Shown here in pieces: positions 57,881 to 64,000 of a stretch of 64,000 bases of DNA. A program made the translations under genes and the position numbers. The stretch comes from Amylostereum areolatum (Eukaryota; Basidiomycota; Agaricomycetes; Russulales; Stereaceae). The stretch covers positions 124,001-188,000 of the forward strand of contig SAXG01000001.1 in assembly GCA_012932865.1 (NCBI GenBank), in the 5' to 3' direction. The first letter of the stretch is position 1. Every line of letters begins with the position of its first letter. Under the pieces are notes generated by a model. It searched no databases. It was not told the origin of the DNA and saw nothing but the letters and a program-made list of their open reading frames with translations.

Positions 57881-59177
57881 TCAGCTCACGATCAAGAAAG
57901 GCAGCAGGTCTCCATCGTGCGCGATGGCGATGTCGACGTCCGAGTTCTGGCCATCGCAAAGTAAGCGTGAGCGATGCCATATTTAGTCGGTCCGACCACG
58001 AGCTCACCTCCAGTATATAATCCAACACCGGCAAAAGGTGGCTCTTGCCGTGCCCGCTCTGTTTGACCGCGTCGTCATCCAACAAGAACGTCGAAACCGA
58101 AACCGAGACGTCCACACACCTCCCACGCTCGAGGACCACTGGCGATCCCAGACACCGAGCCATCGCCGTCGAAGTCCTCTCCGCGATCAGGATCCCGCGG
58201 CTCCGCGGCCGCCTTCATCTTCCGCGGAAAGTGAAACATCCTCCGCTTCTTCGCGCAGACGTGCCGGATGAAAATGCACTGGTCGTCGCGCGTGTTCAAC
58301 GGCACGCGCCGCCTCGCACTGGACGGCGCCCCCGCGGACGGGCCCTCGACCGCGTCGGACGCCGGGGCGGCCTCGGCCTCCTCCTCCTCCTCCTCGTCCT
58401 CGGGATCGGGTCCCCAATTGATCATCGCGTTCTGGACGTTCGTCCACCGGATGTGCGACGCGACCTGCGCGCCGCCGAGGGGCGCGAAGTCGACCTCGAG
58501 CGAGATGCGCCCGTCGAGGCTGTGGTCGCAGAACACGGCGTTGCCCCAGGACTTGGTGAGGTCGCGCCCGGTGACGAGCATGAGGTCCTCCATCTGCAGG
58601 CCCAGGTGCCGCCGCGCGGCGAGCGCGTGCCAGCGCTCGGCGTGCGTCTCCACGTACCGGTCGTACGCGCCCGGGTTGCGGATCTGCTCGGCGTGGACGG
58701 TGTCGGGGATGGCGAGCACCGCGCCCTGGGTGCGCGCGGAGGAGAAGGACAGGCGGCCGGCGAAGAGGGCTGTGCTGGGGTCGGCCACGCGTCAGCGGAG
58801 CTTGCGCGGAAAGAGAAAGGAGTGGGGATGGGAATGCGCGCTCACCCTGAGGCCCCCGCGGACGCCCCGACGGCGCTGACCATCTGCGAGCAGAACACCT
58901 GCGGCCTGACCTTCGCCTTCTGCACGTCCCGGGCGCGGTGGAGCGGCAGGGCCTCGAATCCGTCCGGGAGATCGTCCGCCTGCGCGGGGTCGTCGTGCGC
59001 GAGGTGGACGTTGAACAGGCGTTGGAACTGGCCCGCGAGCATGTACCCGACGTCGCCGATCTGTACGGGCGGGTTGCGCGCGTCCGTCTCGGCGTTGACG
59101 CCGGGGCTGGGGTCCCAGGGCGCCCACCCGCGACCGTAGGGGACGAGGCGCTCCGAGTAGACACGGTACATGGCCAT
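57881..59177 (-). CDS. Agaricomycete protein of unknown function
   Basis: I recognise the pattern of an Agaricomycete-specific family but no function. The ATG at 59177 starts MAMYRVYSERLVPYGRGWAP. VQIGDVGYMLAGQFQRLFNVH and ALPLHRARDVQKAKVRPQVF follow. After an intron: ALFAGRLSFSSARTQGAVLA, ERWHALAARRHLGLQMEDLML, VTGRDLTKSWGNAVFCDHS, HIRWTNVQNAMINWGPDP, an acidic EEEEEEAE stretch, NTRDDQCIFIRHVCAKKRRMF and SHLLPVLDYILE. A further intron joins GQNSDVDIAIAHDGDLLPFL. There is no signal peptide or membrane segment, so it is probably cytosolic. The end is taken at the TGA 57881-57883, but a GTGAGC donor overlaps it, so the true 3' exon may lie downstream. About 400 residues. Confidence 0.6.
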
Positions 59178-59819
59178 GGGCGGGGGGGCAGCAGCCTAGC
59201 GTAGTGGCACCGGGAAGGTGGGGAGAGATTGTCCTCCGCCGCTAAGGATTTTGAGGGATTCCGTGGGGAAAAATGAGGAGCATCAGACGCATGGAACATC
59301 ATGCGCGGGAGGACAGGCATCCTGGGCTGATTGCAAGAGGGGCGGAAGGTGGTCCATGGCACAGCCCGTTTGCCTCTTCGGTGTACTTGGATACTTGACT
59401 TGTATTCAAACGGGGAGCAGCTATGCATTCGCATGGGCTTCTATCAGCAATCTCGGAAAAAGACCCGAGTAACAACACCCGCCGACAGCGTCTGCCAGTG
59501 ACGCGCCTGAAATCACCACAGTAGCAAAATACCGCGAGCTGGTTCTCACCTCCCCGTTCACCACGTTCCGGCTAGTTGATACTTAGGTTCTTGAAATATC
59601 ACAACAGTGAAGAGCGCACCAGAGCTGCGGTGACCGGACCAAGTATCCCAGCGTTTGAAAATTGATACCGCCAGGCCGCTAAGTAGGTCATCCCATGGCA
59701 CGATTGGTATTACTTAGTGGGTGTAGAGCGCGCTGGCGACGTTCCAAACTAGTATGTAAACGCGATAATGAGAAGTCAAGATGTAAGTGGAAGGGCGTGA
59801 AACATTCGAACGAAGTCGC
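59178..59819. other. Intergenic region before the mobile element
   Basis: Upstream region of the unknown-function gene and left flank of the element. No coding signal. The 8-bp target sequence begins at 59820. Confidence 0.4.
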
Positions 59820-59827
59820 GCCCTGAT
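59820..59827 (+). repeat. Left target-site duplication GCCCTGAT
   Basis: GCCCTGAT directly abuts the left terminal inverted repeat. The identical 8-mer in the same orientation abuts the right terminal repeat at 62581-62588. Confidence 0.75.
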
Positions 59828-59849
59828 AGGACCCCTGAAATTCCCTATA
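59828..59849 (+). repeat. Left terminal inverted repeat
   Basis: 22 nt starting AGGACCCCTGAAATTCCC, perfectly matching the reverse complement of 62559-62580. A subterminal CCACCGAAAAT follows at 59866. Confidence 0.85.
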
Positions 59850-59885
59850 AATGATTCATCTCGAACCACCGAAAATTTGGGCCTT

Positions 59886-61859
59886 ATGGGAACGAATACA
59901 TGCATGGACAGCTGCGAGGCCCCGGCCGCCTGGCTTACAACCGCAATCGCCGCTATCCCGAAGCGGGGCAAACCACTAAACGAGGCGCAGAGCTACCGAA
60001 CCATCGGGCTGGAGAGCTGTGTGCTCAAACTTCTTACCCTGCTCATCCACAAACGGGTCTACGACTGGGCAGAGGAGCACAACATCCTACCGCCGTCCCA
60101 GAACGGATTCCGGGAGGGGTACCGGACGAACAACAACGCGTTTGTGCTACGCTGTCTCATCGACCGTGCTCGCGCGGAGGGCACACCACTATATGCCGCG
60201 TTTGTGGATATCAGTAACGCGTTTCCGTCGACAGACCACGCTGCCCTCTGGCTAAAACTGGACAAACTTGGCATTCGAGGGAGGATCATAGAGTGGCTCA
60301 AAATGCTGTACGACCGGATGCGATATGTCGTGCGGCTAGAGGGGGAACTTTCCGAAGACTTCGAAGCGAACATGGGTGTCCTCATTGGCGATCCCGCATC
60401 GCCCACCCTCTGGGACATCTTCATGTCCGACTTCGCTCTCCCAGAACGAACCGACGATCTCCTCCTCGACGGCGTACAAATCTCACATCTGGAACATGCA
60501 GACGACATCGTTCTGATCTCACGCACCGCTATCGGCCTACAAGCTCACCTCAACAGCCTGCAGCGATGGTGCGGGAACAACGCTCTTCTGATCAACACCA
60601 TGAAAACGGAGGTCATGCTATTCGGTCCAATTCCCCTGTATCCACACCGGTTCTTCCTGGGAGGAGCGACAGTGAAATACACCAACATGTACACATACGT
60701 TGGTATCACGTTCCAGTGTACGACGCGCAACATCTTCGCCGAACACTACGTCGCGAAGGCAAAGAAAGCGCGCCAGAGCGCCCACGCCATCCTCGGTACT
60801 GAACGAACAATTGGATCCCTCCCTCCGCATATTGGCCGGACGCTCTACGTTGCAAGGGTGGACCCTCACCTAACGGGTGGGTGCGAGGTGACGCTCGATG
60901 TGACGAACCACCTGATGAAATGGCTGGAAACCGTGCAACTCACATTTCTACGTCGTCTCCTCGGCCTCAACCCCAGGTCCATGATAGCGCCCTTATTCAC
61001 CGAGACCAACGTGCAACCGATCCGGCTCCGGCGTATAATCCTCGCCCTGGGCTACCTCGCCTACCTCACTCCCCTTCCCGCCTCTCATTACGCCAAAATC
61101 GCCCTGCGGGATGCCTGCAAGTTGGACGCCGATGGCAAACCGAGCTGGATTGGTGACCTGCGGGTGGCGGTACGCGCGATCGACCAACACCACTGGATGC
61201 CGCCGCCCCTTGATCTGGTGGGTTCGCAGTGGGTTGCCCCAACAATTCGCCGCCTCAGGCAGCTTGTCAGTAGCACACTCCAGAGCGAAATCGACAACTT
61301 GGTACGACTGTACCTGCTCTACGGCCGTGTCGAACCGGCCGAAGAGGGTCCCCCGCGCCAGATTACCCTACTCTTCCGCCACTATCTGCGGGTGACCGAC
61401 CACCGGCACCGCACCGCACTCACCCGTCTGCTACTCAGTGACCATGAACTCGCGGTGGAACGGATGCGGCGCGGTGAACGGTACCGCCCAACCATCGCAC
61501 AGGAGCTCCGGCGATGCAGGTTCTGTCGGGTCGAGGTCGAGACGCCGGAACATGCAATCCTCCTCTGCAGTGGAAACGAGGACGTCATCAGGCTCCGGGA
61601 CGCGGCACTCGAGAAGGTCGACGCGATGGTCCCCGCCGTCTTACCAGCGAATATACGGCCGGACAATGCGGTGGACGTACTCAAGCAGCTGATCCAGGAG
61701 AGGGGAACCATCCGCCTCGTGGCGAAGTTGATCTTCGACATACTCGCCGTCTACGAACGCGCTCGACCCGCCTGGCCACGACGGGATGGGCTCCCTGGCT
61801 TCGAGTCTGACTCGACTGGCTCGTCAAGCTCGGATGGGGGGACGGATGGGTCTGGATGA
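59886..61859 (+). CDS. Non-LTR retrotransposon reverse transcriptase ORF, 5'-truncated
   Basis: The open frame begins before the first ATG (59886), and no endonuclease domain lies upstream, so the ORF is the 3' part of a LINE ORF2. It reads AWLTTAIAAIPKRGKPLNEAQ.YRTIGLESC (RT motif 1), HNILPPSQNGFREGY (motif 2), AAFVDISNAFPSTDH (motif A, Asp), MGVLIGDPASPTLW (motif B), HLEHADDIVLIS (motif C, ADD), and WCGNNALLINTMKTEVMLFG (motif D). The thumb and a C-terminal CRFCRVEVETPEHAILLC zinc-knuckle-like motif (C-x2-C...H...C) complete the protein. The frame is intact to the TGA at 61857-61859, so the copy is young or conserved in its 3' half. No RNase H. By the motif style it resembles LINEs common in Agaricomycetes; the clade cannot be named from here. 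Confidence 0.88.
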   Translation: MGTNTCMDSCEAPAAWLTTAIAAIPKRGKPLNEAQSYRTIGLESCVLKLLTLLIHKRVYDWAEEHNILPPSQNGFREGYRTNNNAFVLRCLIDRARAEGTPLYAAFVDISNAFPSTDHAALWLKLDKLGIRGRIIEWLKMLYDRMRYVVRLEGELSEDFEANMGVLIGDPASPTLWDIFMSDFALPERTDDLLLDGVQISHLEHADDIVLISRTAIGLQAHLNSLQRWCGNNALLINTMKTEVMLFGPIPLYPHRFFLGGATVKYTNMYTYVGITFQCTTRNIFAEHYVAKAKKARQSAHAILGTERTIGSLPPHIGRTLYVARVDPHLTGGCEVTLDVTNHLMKWLETVQLTFLRRLLGLNPRSMIAPLFTETNVQPIRLRRIILALGYLAYLTPLPASHYAKIALRDACKLDADGKPSWIGDLRVAVRAIDQHHWMPPPLDLVGSQWVAPTIRRLRQLVSSTLQSEIDNLVRLYLLYGRVEPAEEGPPRQITLLFRHYLRVTDHRHRTALTRLLLSDHELAVERMRRGERYRPTIAQELRRCRFCRVEVETPEHAILLCSGNEDVIRLRDAALEKVDAMVPAVLPANIRPDNAVDVLKQLIQERGTIRLVAKLIFDILAVYERARPAWPRRDGLPGFESDSTGSSSSDGGTDGSG

Positions 61860-62119
61860 CAACACGCAGGACTGCTACGGTTGCGCGAGGCCTCAGGCCT
61901 CAAGTTTCGAGCCGCGCAGTGGCCCGTGGGTGCGCAGCTCTCCCGAAAAGTTACTTACGAACTATCACTTTATTATTCTACTACTACCATTACCTTACAC
62001 GCCCCTCCCCGAAGTCTTCAGATCTACAACTTTAAACGTAGTGAGCTCGTCTCGACGACGGATGGGGCCCGGGATAGGGCCCGGACTCCGGCTGTTTCTT
62101 GTGTAGGGACCGTGCCGTG

Positions 62120-62150
<31 letters not shown>
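62120..62150 (+). repeat. (TATC)n microsatellite, probable LINE 3' tail
   Basis: Nearly eight perfect TATC units lie 260 nt after the reverse-transcriptase stop, followed directly by CCACCGAAAAT-containing sequence of the outer element. Short tandem tails of this kind mark the 3' ends of many LINEs. Confidence 0.8.
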
Positions 62151-62158
62151 GGTACTCT

Positions 62159-62535
62159 CCACCGAAAATGGGCCCCGTAGGGCCGACATGTTGGAGCTAA
62201 GAACCACTGAAAAGGAACCCGCCCGTCCGAAGTCCCATCTTCACCACCGAAAATGGTAAGCATCTGAACACGCCGAGGATCTGTCAGTTCCAATCACAAG
62301 TATTTTGCATATTTTGCTTCTCATGGGTCTATGGAAGCAAACTAGGCATGTTATAGCAAGCTTGTGCATAAAATGAGAGTTCTGCTCTGGAAACCTCGAC
62401 GCCGAAGGCGTGGGAAATTAGACTATTTTTAGATATGTATAGTCTAAGAACCACTGAAAACGGCTGACTTGAAAAAATCTATCATGTAAATCACCGAAAA
62501 TGGCCCAAATTCTGTCCCAGCGCACCACCGAAAAC
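62159..62535 (+). repeat. Cluster of ACCACCGAAAA-like subterminal motifs
   Basis: Copies: CCACCGAAAATGGG (62159), ACCACTGAAAAGG (62203), ACCACCGAAAATGG (62242), ACCACTGAAAACGG (62450), ATCACCGAAAATGG (62489) and ACCACCGAAAACAGG (62523), all in one orientation. A seventh lies near the left end (59865). Irregular spacing, identical core. Confidence 0.75.
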
Positions 62536-62558
62536 AGGTCACCCTGGGATGAATGCTC

Positions 62559-62580
62559 TATAGGGAATTTCAGGGGTCCT
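62559..62580 (-). repeat. Right terminal inverted repeat
   Basis: Reverse complement of the left terminal repeat over 22 nt without mismatch. Directly followed by the second GCCCTGAT. Confidence 0.85.
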
Positions 62581-62588
62581 GCCCTGAT
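62581..62588 (+). repeat. Right target-site duplication GCCCTGAT
   Basis: Second copy of the 8-mer that also precedes the left terminal repeat. Confidence 0.75.
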
Positions 62589-63303
62589 GTAAATAATTTC
62601 CGCCTCCCACGATCCATAGCGAATCTTCACACAAGTCGATGCTCGCTCCGCCTCCGATCCGAACAAACCATGAAATAGACACACACTATGGCTACGATAC
62701 TACACGACACGGAGATCCACAAACAACAAATACGTACGTACATACATACAGAGATCGATCCACAAGAAACGCGAACTCCGCGCCCGGCGCCGTCGTACTA
62801 CATACACGCAACTACCAGCCCCTACGTAGCCTGCACATTCCGACGTAGATCACAGGGTGTGGACCGCGAGGGGGTGGGGGGTGGGGCGGAATCTAGGAAG
62901 CGGGGAGAGGACTCGGAGAGAGAACGGAGCTAGGACGGAAGAAGGACGGACGGGGGAAAGAGGTAGAGTACATGATTTTTCTCCTGTGGCAGACGCGGTA
63001 TTATCATCCGAGGCGCCGGAGAGGGAGACGTATAGGGCGCGGGAGCGTATGGTACAGAAAGCGAAGGGAGGGGGAGGAGGCCGGAGAGCGAGAGGTTCCA
63101 CGAGGACAAATCGAGAGAGAAAAAGAGATGGGACGAGGAAACAAGGGGGAGGAGGGTCGAGGGCGGCGTGTATGCATGCGTTTACAGTTATATGGCGTCG
63201 CGCGTTGCCGGCAATTGGGAAGCGGAGAGGAAGCCGTGGTGTGATGAGACGTGAAAGGACGGAGGAGGAGGAGGGGGAGGAGAAAAGAAAGCAGGAGAAC
63301 GGC
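62589..63303. other. Intergenic region between element and right-edge gene
   Basis: Purine-rich on the plus strand (GGAG/GAGA runs, 62870-63290), which on the minus strand is a long pyrimidine-rich 3' flank of the right-edge gene. No coding signal. Confidence 0.4.
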
Positions 63304-64000
63304 CTAGTGCATCGGGACCTGCGCCGCCTGGTACTGGAACGCATTCGTCATCGGACCCAACCCATGCATCCCATTCAACCCTCCGATACCATCGGTCCCC
63401 CCCATCCCGACCCCCTCCACCCCGTTGCTCCCCACGAGCTGGTACTCGCCGCCGCCGCCGCCGCCGCCCACCATCGGATCGTCCGCCGGCCAAAAGAACC
63501 TACAAAGAACCAAAAGAAAGAACAGATGTCAGCGTCGCGCAATTAACAACCCCCCGACCGCGAAGCGGAGGCGCGAACGAACGAACGAACGAACGAAACG
63601 AAACGAAACGAAACGAAACGAAGGAACCACAAAAAGAAAACACGGGCTCACCCAGGCATCATCATCGACCCCCACCAATCCGGATTGCTGATCGCCTTCA
63701 TCGTCGCCGGCGCGTCCTCCGTCATCGGCATCCCGCCCAGCAGGCTGTCGAACGAGAATTGGAACCCCGTCCCGAGCTGCATCGGCGCCTGCCCTTGGCC
63801 GTGACCTTGACCGTGAGCTTGAGCTTGAGCTTGAGCCTGAGCTTGAGCTTGAGCTTGAGCCTGAGCTTGAGCTTGAGCTTGAGCCTGCGTCTGCAGCTGC
63901 GGCGCGTTCACCGCCGCCTGAGTCTGGATCTGGATCCGAGGGGGCGGGGCGGGCGGGTACGCGATCGAGGCGGTGAACACCGGCTCGTTGCTGAGCGACT
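63304..64000 (-). CDS. C-terminal part of a probable transcriptional regulator (runs off the right edge)
   Basis: Two exons are visible: 64000-63652 and 63499-63304, joined across GTGAGCCC...TTTGTAG. The first encodes SIAYPPAPPPRIQIQTQA, a long Ala-Gln dipeptide repeat, MQLGTGFQFSFDSLLGGMPM, and NPDWWGSMMMPG. The second gives FFWPADDPMVGGGGGGG, a Gly/Asn/Met-rich stretch and ends YQAAQVPMH with stop at 63304. The Gln-rich tract and the acidic-aromatic FSFDSLLGG are activation-domain-like, and the NPxWW..MMMPGF ending recalls C-termini of Agaricomycete Zn2Cys6 regulators, but the DNA-binding part lies outside. The open frame starting with GTG at 63980 is not a real start. Direction and frame are secure, identity is not. 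Confidence 0.55.
63573..63624 (+). repeat. (GAAC)n and (GAAAC)n microsatellite in an intron
   Basis: Five or so GAAC units change into five GAAAC units inside the last intron of the right-edge gene. It has no coding effect. Confidence 0.75.
63815..63886 (+). repeat. GAGCTT/GAGCCT hexanucleotide tandem repeat encoding an Ala-Gln tract
   Basis: Twelve hexamer units, with every fourth unit GAGCCT, giving a higher-order 24-nt period. On the minus strand they encode alternating Gln and Ala in frame with the regulator. Confidence 0.8.

Larger units (their letters stand above)
59828..62580. mobile_element. Composite element: TIR element with 8-bp target duplication enclosing a LINE reverse transcriptase
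   Basis: The two ends (59828-59849 and 62559-62580) are perfect 22-nt inverted repeats beginning AGGACCCCTGAAATTCCC, with weaker similarity out to about 33 nt (ATTCATC shared). Both are flanked by GCCCTGAT, an 8-bp duplication of the kind made by hAT or KDZ-type DNA transposases. No transposase ORF is present. The interior holds a reverse-transcriptase ORF (59886-61859), its 3' tail of (TATC)n at 62120-62150, and at least seven copies of an ACCACCGAAAA-like motif, one near the left end and the rest near the right end. The simplest reading is a non-autonomous TIR element into which a 5'-truncated LINE inserted. Mobilisation of the whole unit would need a transposase from elsewhere. Confidence 0.7.

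Overview
The window looks like a gene-dense piece of a nuclear chromosome from an Agaricomycete (mushroom-forming basidiomycete). The signs are GC-rich coding DNA, many short introns (about 45-70 nt, GTRNGY donors, CTNAC-like branch points) and tight head-to-head or tail-to-tail genes. Several gene families are typical of that class: DUF6534 membrane proteins, AA9 LPMO, fungalysin, beta-trefoil lectins, orphan kinase-like proteins and fungal-specific transcription factors. There is no bacterial, CRISPR, rRNA or tRNA signal that I can support.

Layout, left to right. (1-1889, -) N-terminal part of a ThrE/Prm10-like membrane protein running off the left edge. (4137-6405, -) intron-rich DUF6534 membrane protein. 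(7089-11214, +) PMS1 mismatch-repair endonuclease. (11412-11927, -) small unknown protein. (12959-14682, +) secreted AA9 LPMO. (15144-17250, -) Rieske plus DUF455 di-iron protein. (17664-19558, -) GT15 mannosyltransferase, divergent from (20356-26891, +) MON2. (27382-30260, -) xylulokinase-like protein. (32105-32839, +) small beta-trefoil lectin, then (34450-37230, +) a large acidic protein with an N-myristoylation signal and a related beta-trefoil at its C-terminus. (38209-42189, -) KIN1/MARK kinase. (43074-43498, -) SPC1 signal peptidase subunit. (43718-44540, +) degenerate kinase-like protein. (45151-47519, -) secreted M36 fungalysin. (48744-51831, -) GPI13/PIG-O. (52579-54150, +) F-box protein. 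(54565-57706, -) fungal-specific transcription factor. (57881-59177, -) Agaricomycete protein of unknown function. (59828-62580) composite mobile element. (63304-64000, -) 3' part of a putative regulator running off the right edge.

Functionally, four genes belong to the secretory and glycosylation route (SPC1, GT15, GPI13, MON2). Two encode secreted degradative enzymes (AA9 LPMO, fungalysin) and one resembles a pentose-utilisation kinase. The genes are not co-oriented in clusters, so each is probably regulated on its own.

Most unusual items: (1) an element with about 22-bp perfect terminal inverted repeats and an 8-bp target duplication that encloses a reverse-transcriptase ORF and a tailed LINE end; (2) a Rieske/DUF455 fusion with a mitochondrial-type leader and a 12-nt microexon; (3) neighbouring beta-trefoil genes sharing intron positions, one of them embedded in a long acidic protein; (4) altered motif residues in the LPMO and the xylulokinase. 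Several conserved genes carry one- or two-base frame breaks in GC-rich DNA, which points to assembly indels unless raw reads say otherwise.
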